DNA from: Proteobacteria bacterium ST_bin11
GTDB taxonomy: Bacteria; Pseudomonadota; Gammaproteobacteria; Methylococcales; Methylomonadaceae
Length of the DNA: 43,239 bases
Direction of reading: 5' to 3'
Assembly (NCBI GenBank): GCA_002083615.1
Contig: MSXO01000007.1
Span: 1-43,239 of the forward strand
The notes under the pieces are model-generated. The model ran no database searches and was not told the origin of the DNA. It was given only the letters and a program-made list of their open reading frames with translations. A program made the position numbers and the translations under genes. Shown piece by piece: positions 15,699-24,906 of the stretch (positions are counted from its first letter, which is position 1; each line of letters starts with the position of its first letter).

Positions 15699-17111
15699 AT
15701 GGCTGGTAAAACCTTATACGACAAACTCTGGGACGACCACGTCGTCCATACCGAAGACGACGGCTCTTGCCTGATTTACATCGACCGGCAATTGTTGCAC
15801 GAAGTGACTTCGCCGCAAGCTTTTGACGGGTTGCGTCTGTCTGGCCGCCAACCTTGGCGCATCGCCAGAAATCTGGCGGTTGCTGACCATAACGTACCCA
15901 CGACTGACCGTGACAAAGGCATTGCTGATCCGGTTTCAAGGTTGCAAGTCGAGACCTTGGAAAACAACTGCAAAGAGTACGGCATTACCGAATTTGATAT
16001 GAGCGATATTCGTCAAGGTATCGTGCATGTGATCGGCCCGGAACAGGGTGCCACTCTGCCTGGCATGACCATCGTCTGTGGTGACTCCCATACTTCTACC
16101 CATGGCGCTTCGGCGGCTTTGGCGTTTGGCATCGGCACCTCCGAGGTCGAGCATGCGTTGGCGACCCAATGTCTGGTGCAGAAAAAAGCTAAAAACATGT
16201 TGATCAAGGTCAACGGTAAAACCGGTCTAGGCGTCACCGCCAAAGACATCGTGTTGGCGATCATCGGCCAAATCGGCACCGCCGGCGGCAATGGCTACAC
16301 CATCGAATTCGGCGGCGACGCGATTTGGTCTTTGTCTATGGAAGGCCGGATGACGGTCTGCAATATGGCCATCGAAGCGGGTGCCCGCGCCGGTTTAATT
16401 GCGGTCGATGACATTACCATTGATTACTATCAAGGCCGTCCGTACGCGCCGAAAGGCGATGATTGGAATATGGCGGTGCGTTACTGGCAAAACCTGCGCT
16501 CCGACAGCTACAGCGGGGATTTATTCGACAAAGTCATTGACATCGATGCCGCAGCGATTAAACCGCAAGTTAGCTGGGGCACTTCCCCGGAAATGGTCGT
16601 AGCAGTCGATGCCAATGTGCCCGATCCTGCTCAAGAAGCTGATCCAGTGAAACGCCAAAGTATCGAACGCGCTTTGCAATACATGGGTTTGCAAGCCGGT
16701 CAGAAAATCACCGACATTAAGTTGGACAAAGTCTTTATCGGTTCTTGCACCAATTCGCGCATCGAAGACTTGCGTGCCGCGGCGGCAGTTATCAAAGGCC
16801 GTAAAAAAGCGGCCTCCGTGAAACAGGTGTTGATCGTGCCTGGCTCGGGCTTGATCAAGCAACAAGCCGAAGCTGAAGGTCTGGACAAAATCTTTACCGC
16901 CGCTGATTTCGAGTGGCGCGATCCTGGTTGTTCCATGTGCCTGGCGATGAACGCCGACCGGCTGGAAGCCGGCGAGCATTGCGCGTCGACTTCGAATCGT
17001 AACTTTGAAGGTCGGCAAGGCTACGGTGGCCGTACCCATTTGGTTAGCCCAGCCATGGCTGCGGCGGCGGCGATTGCCGGCCACTTTGTCAACATTGCTG
17101 AGGAGGCATAA
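15699..17111 (+). CDS. leuC: 3-isopropylmalate dehydratase large subunit
   Basis: Aconitase-family [4Fe-4S] enzyme; with LeuD it isomerises 2- to 3-isopropylmalate in leucine synthesis. The 470-residue protein has GDSHTSTHGA and cluster cysteines in IGSCTNSR and DPGCSMC. The start is ATG 15699 (MAGKTLYDKLWDDHVV...); an in-frame upstream start at 15672 is not family-like. It leads leuC-leuD-leuB-asd. leuA is not in the window, so leucine genes are split. The C-terminal codons contain the AGGAGG that serves the next small ORF. Confidence 0.97.
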   Translation: MAGKTLYDKLWDDHVVHTEDDGSCLIYIDRQLLHEVTSPQAFDGLRLSGRQPWRIARNLAVADHNVPTTDRDKGIADPVSRLQVETLENNCKEYGITEFDMSDIRQGIVHVIGPEQGATLPGMTIVCGDSHTSTHGASAALAFGIGTSEVEHALATQCLVQKKAKNMLIKVNGKTGLGVTAKDIVLAIIGQIGTAGGNGYTIEFGGDAIWSLSMEGRMTVCNMAIEAGARAGLIAVDDITIDYYQGRPYAPKGDDWNMAVRYWQNLRSDSYSGDLFDKVIDIDAAAIKPQVSWGTSPEMVVAVDANVPDPAQEADPVKRQSIERALQYMGLQAGQKITDIKLDKVFIGSCTNSRIEDLRAAAAVIKGRKKAASVKQVLIVPGSGLIKQQAEAEGLDKIFTAADFEWRDPGCSMCLAMNADRLEAGEHCASTSNRNFEGRQGYGGRTHLVSPAMAAAAAIAGHFVNIAEEA

Positions 17112-17113
17112 TC

Positions 17114-17191
17114 ATGACAAAAATACAGGATAGGATTTTTGCATCGCCATCGGCGACCCGTCAGGGTGTCGCACACGGAGGTGCGGCATGA
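17114..17191 (+). CDS. 25-codon ORF coupling leuC to leuD
   Basis: ATG 17114 is preceded at seven bases by a perfect AGGAGG (17101-17106) lying in the last codons of leuC. The frame (MTKIQDRIFASP...) runs 25 codons to a TGA that overlaps the leuD ATG as ATGA. leuD has its own strong GGAGGT inside this ORF. The arrangement fits a translated coupling peptide, with ribosomes ending it re-initiating at leuD. It is not a leucine attenuator: it has no Leu codons. No function for the peptide is claimed. Confidence 0.55.
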   Translation: MTKIQDRIFASPSATRQGVAHGGAA

Positions 17192-17826
17192 AGGCTTTTA
17201 CTACTTTGACCGCACTCGTTGCCCCCTTGGACAGAGCCAATATTGACACCGATGCGATCATCCCCAAGCAGTTTTTAAAGTCGATTCGCCGCGCCGGTTT
17301 CGGCCCGTATCTGTTTGACGAATGGCGTTATCTGGATAGAGGCGAGCCGGAAATGGATTGCACCAACCGGCCTTTGAATAAAGACTTCGTGCTGAACCAG
17401 GCAAAATATCAAGGCGCGCAAATACTGCTGACTCGGGAAAACTTCGGCTGTGGTTCCTCCCGTGAACATGCACCTTGGGCGCTGGAAGACTACGGTTTTC
17501 GGGCGATTATCGCACCGAGCTTTGCCGATATTTTCTTTAACAACTGCTTCAAGAACGGCATCTTGCCTATCGTGTTGCCGGCGGAAACCGTCGATCAGTT
17601 ATTCAAGGAAGTGGTCGATGGCTACCAGTTAACCATCGATTTACAAGCGCAAACCATCACCACATCCAGCGGTCAAAATATCGGCTTCACCGTCGACGAA
17701 AACCGCCGCTTCCGCCTGATGAATGGTTTGGACGATATTGCGTTATCGCTACAACACGCCGACAAAATTAAAACCTACGAAACCGAGCGCGCTAAACGCG
17801 CACCGTGGTTGTTCAAAGACGCGTAA
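17188..17826 (+). CDS. leuD: 3-isopropylmalate dehydratase small subunit
   Basis: Small (swivel-domain) subunit partnering LeuC. The 212-residue protein has NIDTDAIIPKQFLKSI near the N-terminus and the diagnostic NFGCGSSREHAPWAL loop that contacts substrate. Length is normal for the bacterial long form. The ribosome binding site GGAGGT is five bases before the ATG. The start overlaps the stop of the preceding 25-codon ORF. Confidence 0.97.
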   Translation: MKAFTTLTALVAPLDRANIDTDAIIPKQFLKSIRRAGFGPYLFDEWRYLDRGEPEMDCTNRPLNKDFVLNQAKYQGAQILLTRENFGCGSSREHAPWALEDYGFRAIIAPSFADIFFNNCFKNGILPIVLPAETVDQLFKEVVDGYQLTIDLQAQTITTSSGQNIGFTVDENRRFRLMNGLDDIALSLQHADKIKTYETERAKRAPWLFKDA

Positions 17827-17847
17827 GCTCCATTGAAAGGTAAAAAA

Positions 17848-18927
17848 ATGCCCAAAAAAGTTGCAGTCCTGGCCGGCGACGGCATCGGACCGGAAATTGT
17901 TGCCGAAGCGATCAAAGTCTTGAGTTTTATCAACACCGACATGAGTCTAGGTTTGGTATTCGAGAACGCTTTAATCGGCGGCGCCGCTTATGACGCCTTC
18001 GGTACGCCGCTACCGCAAACCACGCTGAATCTGTGCAAAAACGCCGATGCAGTGTTGCTGGGTGCGGTGGGCGGTCCTAAGTGGGAACCGCTAGCGCACG
18101 CGGTACGTCCGGAACGCGGTTTATTGGGCATTCGCTCGGAACTAAATTTGTTCTCCAATCTGCGCCCGGCGATTCTGTACCCGCAATTGGTGGATGCGTC
18201 TACTTTGAAACCGGAAGTGGTGTCTGGCTTAGACCTCATGATCGTCCGCGAATTGACCGGCGGTATTTATTTCGGTCAGCCGCGCGGCGTGCATGTCGCC
18301 GAGAATGGCGAGAGAGTCGGGATCAATACCAAAATTTATAGCGAATCTGAAATCCGCCGCATCGCCCATTCGGCGTTCAAGATTGCGCAAAAACGCCACA
18401 AAACCTTGTGTTCAGTCGATAAGGCCAACGTCTTGGAAGTGACAGAATTGTGGCGTGCAGTCATGAGCGAAGTGGGCAAGGACTATCCGGACGTGCAATT
18501 GAGTCACATGTACGTTGATAACGCCGCTATGCAACTGGTGCGGGCACCGAAACAGTTCGATGTAATCGTTACCAGCAATATGTTTGGTGACATTCTGTCT
18601 GATATCGCGGCAATGTTGACCGGTTCGATCGGCATGTTGCCGTCTGCTTCATTGGATGCCAACGCCAAGGGTATGTACGAGCCGATTCACGGTTCGGCAC
18701 CGGACATTGCCGGCCAAGGTATCGCCAATCCGTTGGCGACGATATTGTCGGCCGCGATGATGCTGCGTTACACCTTTAATCAGCCGGAAGCTGCCGAACG
18801 GATTGAAAGTGCGGTCAATAGCGCATTGGACAGCAAAGCCAGAACGGCGGACATTTACTCGGAAGACATGATAAAAGTCGGCACTTCCGGCATGGGTGAT
18901 GCCGTACTCAGTGCATTAAAAGGATAA
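17848..18927 (+). CDS. leuB: 3-isopropylmalate dehydrogenase
   Basis: NAD-dependent beta-decarboxylating dehydrogenase, third step of leucine synthesis. Signatures: AVLAGDGIGPEI at the N-terminus, VRELTGGIYFG, and the NAD-site EPIHGSAPDIAGQGIANP. The 359-residue length is standard. The start is ATG 17848 with AAAGG upstream; the TTG at 17833 is less suitable. It is 21 bases after leuD and five before asd, so likely the same operon. Confidence 0.97.
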   Translation: MPKKVAVLAGDGIGPEIVAEAIKVLSFINTDMSLGLVFENALIGGAAYDAFGTPLPQTTLNLCKNADAVLLGAVGGPKWEPLAHAVRPERGLLGIRSELNLFSNLRPAILYPQLVDASTLKPEVVSGLDLMIVRELTGGIYFGQPRGVHVAENGERVGINTKIYSESEIRRIAHSAFKIAQKRHKTLCSVDKANVLEVTELWRAVMSEVGKDYPDVQLSHMYVDNAAMQLVRAPKQFDVIVTSNMFGDILSDIAAMLTGSIGMLPSASLDANAKGMYEPIHGSAPDIAGQGIANPLATILSAAMMLRYTFNQPEAAERIESAVNSALDSKARTADIYSEDMIKVGTSGMGDAVLSALKG

Positions 18928-18932
18928 GCAAT

Positions 18933-19955
18933 ATGTCAAAAACTTACGATGTAGCAGTCGTCGGCGCCACTGGGGCTGTCGGCGAAACTATGATTGCCAT
19001 CTTGGAAGAACGTAATTTTCCGGTTGGCAAAGTCTATGCCCTGGCTAGCGAGCGCTCGGCCGGTAAACGCATTCCATTCAAAGATGGTTCGCTGGTCGTG
19101 CAAGACTTGGCCACCTTCGATTTTTCCAAAGTGCAGATCGGCCTATTTTCTCCCGGCGCGTCCGTTTCCGCCGAGTATGCCCCCAAAGCTGCCGCAGCTG
19201 GCTGCGTGGTGATCGACAATACCTCGCAATTTCGTTACGACGACGACATTCCGCTGGTGGTGCCGGAAGTGAATCCAGAAAAAGTCGCCGATTACAAAAA
19301 TCGCGGCATTATCGCCAACCCGAATTGCTCGACCATCCAAATGTTGGTGGCATTAAAGCCGATCTATGATGCGGTCGGTATAAGCCGCATCAATGTTGCT
19401 ACGTATCAAGCAGTATCCGGCACCGGTAAGGAGGCCATCGAAGAGCTGGCGACGCAAACCGCCAACCTCCTGAACGCCAAGCCGGTGACGCCCAGTGTGT
19501 ATCCGAAGCAGATTGCTTTCAATGTGTTGCCGCAAATAGACGTGTTTATGGACAACGGCTACACCAAAGAAGAAATGAAAATGGTCTGGGAAACTCGAAA
19601 AATCCTGGGCGATGCCGATATCCAAGTTAATCCGACTGCGGTACGTGTGCCGGTGTTTTTCGGGCACTCGGAAGCCGTACATATCGAAACTAAACAGAAG
19701 ATCTCCGCAGAGCAGGTTCGCGAACTCTTGGCCGCCGCCCCCGGCGTCACTTTGTTGGACGAGCGCGAGAACGGCGGTTATCCAACGGCAGTCACCGAAT
19801 CGTCGGGTAACGACGACGTGTTTGTCGGCAGAATCCGCGAGGATATTTCGCATCCGACCGGCATCGATCTCTGGGTCGTTAGCGATAACGTCAGAAAAGG
19901 TGCGGCGCTTAACAGTGTGCAAATAGCCGAAGTGCTGGTAAAAACCTACATCTAG
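18933..19955 (+). CDS. asd: Aspartate-semialdehyde dehydrogenase
   Basis: NADP-dependent enzyme reducing aspartyl phosphate to the semialdehyde, the branch point to lysine, threonine, methionine and diaminopimelate. The protein has GATGAVGETM near the N-terminus and the catalytic Cys132 in ANPNCSTIQM. The active-site segment YQAVSGTGKEAIEEL is present. Its 340 residues fit the bacterial short type rather than the E. coli form. AAGGA at the leuB 3' end serves as ribosome binding site. leuB-asd-fimV is the order seen in Pseudomonas. Confidence 0.97.
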   Translation: MSKTYDVAVVGATGAVGETMIAILEERNFPVGKVYALASERSAGKRIPFKDGSLVVQDLATFDFSKVQIGLFSPGASVSAEYAPKAAAAGCVVIDNTSQFRYDDDIPLVVPEVNPEKVADYKNRGIIANPNCSTIQMLVALKPIYDAVGISRINVATYQAVSGTGKEAIEELATQTANLLNAKPVTPSVYPKQIAFNVLPQIDVFMDNGYTKEEMKMVWETRKILGDADIQVNPTAVRVPVFFGHSEAVHIETKQKISAEQVRELLAAAPGVTLLDERENGGYPTAVTESSGNDDVFVGRIREDISHPTGIDLWVVSDNVRKGAALNSVQIAEVLVKTYI

Positions 19956-20024
19956 TCTAAGCTTAGCTCTGTGTTTTATAGTGGGTCAGTAAGTACCGAG
20001 GTATTACAAGTGAAGGAAAGCAAT

Positions 20025-23000
20025 GTGAGCAATTTAACTAAAGCCTTGGCGGTTGTTTCGTTACTGGCACCAGTCAGTGCCCAACCCTTAGGTATCGGCG
20101 AAATTGAATTACATTCTGCCCTAAACCAAAAACTCAATGCAGAAATCAGGCTGAGCGTCGCGCCAGGGGAAAATCCCGCCGACGTCACTGTAAAATTAGC
20201 CCCGCCGGAAAAGTTCGATCAAGCCGGCGTAGTTTGGAATTATTTTCTATCCAAAATCAAACTGGAGCCAGTGGTCCAGGCAAACGGTTCCATCATCGTC
20301 AAAGTCTCATCACGCGAAGCGTTGACAGAGCCCTTTCTGGACTTCCTACTGGAAGTAACCTGGCCGCAAGGCAGTATGATGCGCGAGTTCACCCTGCTAA
20401 TCGACCCACCGACAGCCTATAACCAGCCGGTAACGCCTATTGCGGAAATCAGCAGTTACAGTGCCGAACCAATTGAGCCGCTAGAGCGACCTGCCAAGAG
20501 AACTCGGACTGCCCCGAAACGAGCTGCGCGCGCTGCACCTGCAGACAACATTACCCCACAAACGCCAACCAGCGGCGAATTTGGCCCGATCCAAAAATCA
20601 GACACCCTATGGAGTATCGCCACCCAATTGGGGCAGGAAAAAAACATTCCGACCCAGAAAATGTTGACCGCGTTGTACAAAGCCAATCCGGACGCATTTA
20701 ACAACGGCAACATCAACTCCTTAAAAGAAGGCGCCACGTTAAAGATTCCTGAGTCGGACGCGATTATGAATCCGGCACAAAGACAAGCGCAAAATGAGCG
20801 AAAAGTTGCCAAACAGGTTAAGCCAGAACCCGCTCAAACCGAAACGACCAAAAAAGCGCTTGAGTTGGTAGCACCCGCCGAAGCGAAGGCAGCCGGCACC
20901 GGTACGACAAAAACCGACCAAAATGCTGTTGCATCAGCTAATCCTGCGTTGAATAGCGCTGCAGATCAAACCAGTGATGGAAGCGATCTGGCGCTACAAG
21001 CTCGCATCGAGAAACTGGAGCAGCAACTGGGGATGATGCAGCAATTGCTGGCTTTGAAAGACCAGCAACTCGCCACCTTACAACACAACAAAGCAACACA
21101 GACTAGCGCCCAACCCGCACCGGCAGACTCTAGTCAGCCGCCGGCACAACCCACTCCGCAACCACCCGCTGTCACGCCCGAGCCACCCGCTCCGGTCGTA
21201 ACTACCGAACCTCAACCACCGGTTACCGAACCGGTAGTGGCACCACCGTCACCCAAACCCATCGTGTCGCCCGCACCTAAGGTTACCCCTACTCCACCTC
21301 CGCCGGTCGTTGCCGAAGAGGAAGGACTTTTTGGATCGGATGCTTATTACTGGGTTGCCGGCACTTTGGGAACTGGCATTTTCGGATTATTGGGCTGGTT
21401 ACTTTGGCGTAAACGTAAAATTGATGAACGCACCAACACCGAAAGCATGTTCGCTTCGGCCAGCCAGATTCGTCTGCCTGATTCGGAGAGTAGCCTTTCC
21501 GTACCTATCATGGACATTAGCAGTTCTGACGAATACGACGTCGGCACAGTGGGCGAAAGCTCATTCATCAGCGACTTTACCCCTAGCGATTTCGATGCAT
21601 TCGATACCGATCAAAATGAAGTCGATCCAATTTCGGAAGCCGACGTTTACCTAGCATATGGCCGTTACCAGCAAGCGGAAGAACTGATACGTCATGCAAT
21701 AACTGAGCAGCCTAACCGCGACGAATGCAAACTGAAGTTGCTAGAAATCTACTATGCCAGTGAAAACAAAGACAGTTTCGCTAGTTATGCGCAAGAGTTA
21801 GCCGATGCCGGCAAACAAGCAGACAAGCCATTCTGGAAAAAAGTCACAGACATGGCCAAAGAGATAGCACCTGATTTGGCTTTGTTTGGCGGAAGTTTTG
21901 CCGCCACCAGCGCACCCATTGGCAAAAGCGATACAAGCGTCGGCTTGGCAGCCTCCACTGCAGCCGATACCGAAATTATTGATTTGGATAAAAGCTTTGC
22001 GCTGCTCGACGACGATTTGGCCGATCTTGACATCGATAAGGAACTGGCGCTAGAGGATAATGGACTGGACTTTGATCTGGGAAGTTTTGGTGGAAGCGCT
22101 AAATCTCCGGATCAAAACAAGCGAGCCGATGCGAGCTTAGAGAGCATCGATTTCGATCAGCCGTCTCCTGCCAAATCTGCTGCTGATACTAGCGACAAAT
22201 CTGAACATATCGCAGTGGCTGGTAACGACGACATAGAATCGTTCGACTTCGACTTTGGTCTTAAAACTGACTCTGAAAAAGCTGAGACTGACGCGGAACT
22301 GGAAACTCTGGATTTTGCCAATTTTGAAGGGATAGGTGCAGATACTGAATCCAGACCGACTGACGACGGCAGCGACGCGTTTGAAACAAAAGCTCCCAGT
22401 GCGTTGGAGACCTTGGAGAGTTTCGATTTTAACTTCGAGACTGACAATGATGGATCCGACACAGTTGCAGATGAAGCCAGCGCAGAGGAAACAAAGTTTA
22501 CCGAACCCCAAGCAAGTTTAGAGTCGTTTGACTTTAACGATTTCGATGGCAGCAACGAGACCAGCGCAAGCCCTCCAGAGACCGGCGAAAAAGCACTTTC
22601 CGGCGCAGATAGTTTCGATTTCGACTTTGACAATATCAGCATCAATGGCTCGGATGACGATAGTTTAAATATCGAGCCTGAGTTAAATTTGGAGTCGCAG
22701 TTAAAACTGGAAACATTCGATTTTTCCGATTTTGACAATCTCACGCCAACATCAGGAAAGTCCTTAGACAAAGCGCCGGATGCGACGCCAACAAACTCAG
22801 ATGGCGAGTTCGATTTTAACTTCGATTTCGACACTCCGATAATCAGCACCACGGACAACGACGAGTTTGAATTAGGGGTTTCCGATTTGACCGATATGGA
22901 CGAATTCGAAACCAAAATCGACTTGGCGAAAGCATACATCGACATGGGCGATGCCGAGGCTGCAAAATTAATAGCCGAAGATGTCCTATCCAAAGGCTCA

Positions 23001-23048
23001 AAGCAACAACAGCAAGCCGCACAGGCTTTATTGGACGAACTTAAATAG
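20025..23048 (+). CDS. fimV: FimV-like polar inner-membrane hub protein
   Basis: Bitopic membrane protein that in Pseudomonas binds peptidoglycan and organises type IV pilus and polar assemblies. Numbered from GTG 20025 (about 1007 aa): signal peptide ending PVSA, FimV N-domain with LNQKLNAEIRLSV, LysM (about 185-242), coiled coil (about 322-353), Pro-rich stretch (about 365-428), one TM helix (about 441-462), then a long acidic cytoplasmic part. That part has many FDFDF-type repeats (about 660-955) and ends in the conserved FimV C-terminal TPR-like domain (TKIDLAKAYIDMGD). GTG 20025 is chosen for its AAGGA and signal peptide; GTG 20010 and 19971 are alternatives. Confidence 0.93.
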   Translation: MSNLTKALAVVSLLAPVSAQPLGIGEIELHSALNQKLNAEIRLSVAPGENPADVTVKLAPPEKFDQAGVVWNYFLSKIKLEPVVQANGSIIVKVSSREALTEPFLDFLLEVTWPQGSMMREFTLLIDPPTAYNQPVTPIAEISSYSAEPIEPLERPAKRTRTAPKRAARAAPADNITPQTPTSGEFGPIQKSDTLWSIATQLGQEKNIPTQKMLTALYKANPDAFNNGNINSLKEGATLKIPESDAIMNPAQRQAQNERKVAKQVKPEPAQTETTKKALELVAPAEAKAAGTGTTKTDQNAVASANPALNSAADQTSDGSDLALQARIEKLEQQLGMMQQLLALKDQQLATLQHNKATQTSAQPAPADSSQPPAQPTPQPPAVTPEPPAPVVTTEPQPPVTEPVVAPPSPKPIVSPAPKVTPTPPPPVVAEEEGLFGSDAYYWVAGTLGTGIFGLLGWLLWRKRKIDERTNTESMFASASQIRLPDSESSLSVPIMDISSSDEYDVGTVGESSFISDFTPSDFDAFDTDQNEVDPISEADVYLAYGRYQQAEELIRHAITEQPNRDECKLKLLEIYYASENKDSFASYAQELADAGKQADKPFWKKVTDMAKEIAPDLALFGGSFAATSAPIGKSDTSVGLAASTAADTEIIDLDKSFALLDDDLADLDIDKELALEDNGLDFDLGSFGGSAKSPDQNKRADASLESIDFDQPSPAKSAADTSDKSEHIAVAGNDDIESFDFDFGLKTDSEKAETDAELETLDFANFEGIGADTESRPTDDGSDAFETKAPSALETLESFDFNFETDNDGSDTVADEASAEETKFTEPQASLESFDFNDFDGSNETSASPPETGEKALSGADSFDFDFDNISINGSDDDSLNIEPELNLESQLKLETFDFSDFDNLTPTSGKSLDKAPDATPTNSDGEFDFNFDFDTPIISTTDNDEFELGVSDLTDMDEFETKIDLAKAYIDMGDAEAAKLIAEDVLSKGSKQQQQAAQALLDELK

Positions 23049-23356
23049 CGTCGACTGCAACCCGTATCTTCTAAATTGTTTAAAGTGCGTTTAGGTAAAC
23101 ATAGCTTGCAAGCCGGTCACCTCAAAGGCTGATAGCAACAAGCCTTTGCCCTAGCCAGTAAAACCTTGCCATGACCTTGGCAACCTAACTCACCAAACTA
23201 CTCAGACAGAGCTTTTTCAGCTTTACGCCACTTCCCAACACGAACTGCAGTTGTAAGCGGCTGCTCTTGCCGAAAAGCCGCGCTTGCCTTCAACTAGCGA
23301 AATTGGTGCTATGCTCGCGAATTATTACTCAAGACGCAATTCGTTATCCCTTAGAC
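23049..23356. other. Spacer between fimV and the radical SAM gene
   Basis: No convincing gene. It holds a perfect 8-bp hairpin, CAAAGGCT/AGCCTTTG with a 10-base loop, at 23123-23148, about 75 bases after fimV. There is no T-run after it, so it is at most a weak transcription end or mRNA 3' stem. A second short stem (GCGGCT/AGCCGC) lies near 23257-23281. Confidence 0.4.
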
Positions 23357-24859
23357 ATGCCCAGCATCGCTATCACCACTCTCAACGCCCGCTATATTCA
23401 TACTGCTTTTGGCTTACGTTATCTGTATGCCAACATGGGTAAGCTGCAAACTGACACTGTCCTGTTGGAATTTGGCATCCAGCAACGCCCGATCGAGATT
23501 GTCGAAAAACTACTGCAACAAGAAGCGCGGATTATTGGCTTTGGTGTTTATATATGGAACGTGGCGGAAATCAGCTCGGTGGTAGCCATCCTGAAACAAA
23601 TCTCGCCAGATACTCTGATCGTGCTTGGCGGACCAGAAGTTAGCCATCCGCCGGATTTACCGACCGTTGCTGAATTGGCAGACTATATCGTCACCGGCAA
23701 CGGCGAAATAAGCTTTCCTAATTTGTGTGAGCAACTGCTTAGCGAACTCAAACCACCAGAAAAAATCGTGACCGGCAAGATGGCTATGCTGGATGCATTG
23801 GCGCCGCCCTATGCGCACTACACCGATACCGACATTCGTCAACGGATTATCTATGTGGAAGCGTCGCGCGGATGTCCGTTCAAATGCGAGTTTTGCCTGT
23901 CTTCCCTAGACACAACCGCGAAGCCTTTCAACTTAAACGATTTTCTGTGGGAAATGGATATTCTGTACCAGCGCGGCGCGCGACACTTTAAATTCATCGA
24001 CCGCACCTTTAACCTAAAAGTAGACAGCAGTGTGGCTATCCTTGAGTTTTTTTTGGCACGCTTGAGCGAGGATTTATATTTACACTTTGAAGTAATTCCC
24101 GACAACTTGCCTGAGCGTCTGAAGCAGGCCATCAGCCAATTCCCGCCCGGCGTGCTGCAATTTGAAGTAGGCGTACAAACCTTCGACCCTGACATTCAAC
24201 AACTAATCAGCCGCAAACAGGATAACCACAAGACCGCAGCCAATTTAAGCTGGCTTCGGCAGCATTCTAACGCCCATATCCATGCCGACTTGATCGCCGG
24301 TCTGCCTGGCGACACCCTTGCCGGCTTCGGTGTCAGTTTCGATAAATTGTTTGCGCTAAATCCACAAGAAATTCAGGTAGGTATTTTAAAACGCCTGCGC
24401 GGCGCACCTATCAATCGCCATAATGACAACTATCGCCTGCGTTACGACCCTCACCCCCCCTATGCCATTCTCAGCACCCGCGACATAAGCTTTACCGACT
24501 TGCAGCGTGTAACACGGTTTGCCCGCTTTTGGGATTTAATTGGAAACTCCGGTCGTTTTGCCACAACCTTACCGTTGATTGTCGCCGACCAGCCGTTCGA
24601 TCGCTTTTTGCAATTCAGCGATGCGCTATACGCCTTGACCGACAGCACCTGGCAAATTGCTCTGAAACGCCTGTTCGAATTAACCTTTTCCATAGTAACC
24701 GAAACACTCGCTGTGCCGCCCGCCGATGCAATGGCCGCTCTTGCCGAGGATTACCGACGCAGTGGCGAGAAAAGCCCGCCGATGTTCTTGCAACAGGCCG
24801 CGACAGCAATCCCAACAAAGAGAGGAGTGGCGAATAAGCGGCAAAAACAATACCTATGA
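23357..24859 (+). CDS. B12-binding radical SAM protein (DUF4080-type)
   Basis: Radical SAM protein of the cobalamin-binding subclass, about 500 residues from ATG 23357 (MPSIAITTLNARYIHTAFGL). The N-terminal 140 residues form a B12-binding-like Rossmann domain containing IGFGVYIWN and VLGGPEVS. The cluster motif is C173-x3-C177-x2-C180 in RGCPFKCEFC. The C-terminal third resembles the DUF4080 extension common in this family. The B12-domain DxHxxG base-on motif is not evident. Substrate and product are unknown. The gene stands alone and is convergent with an SDR gene; the in-frame start 90 bases upstream lacks family resemblance. Confidence 0.85.
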   Translation: MPSIAITTLNARYIHTAFGLRYLYANMGKLQTDTVLLEFGIQQRPIEIVEKLLQQEARIIGFGVYIWNVAEISSVVAILKQISPDTLIVLGGPEVSHPPDLPTVAELADYIVTGNGEISFPNLCEQLLSELKPPEKIVTGKMAMLDALAPPYAHYTDTDIRQRIIYVEASRGCPFKCEFCLSSLDTTAKPFNLNDFLWEMDILYQRGARHFKFIDRTFNLKVDSSVAILEFFLARLSEDLYLHFEVIPDNLPERLKQAISQFPPGVLQFEVGVQTFDPDIQQLISRKQDNHKTAANLSWLRQHSNAHIHADLIAGLPGDTLAGFGVSFDKLFALNPQEIQVGILKRLRGAPINRHNDNYRLRYDPHPPYAILSTRDISFTDLQRVTRFARFWDLIGNSGRFATTLPLIVADQPFDRFLQFSDALYALTDSTWQIALKRLFELTFSIVTETLAVPPADAMAALAEDYRRSGEKSPPMFLQQAATAIPTKRGVANKRQKQYL

Positions 24860-24906
24860 CTTTGCCTCAGCTGGAATAGCCTGAAGAACTTTTCAAGGCA
24901 TTGATC

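Noticed and set aside
22157..22993. 278-codon minus-strand Ser/Lys-rich ORF inside fimV
   Set aside because: It is the antisense of the acidic FDF repeats, low complexity and without a ribosome binding site.
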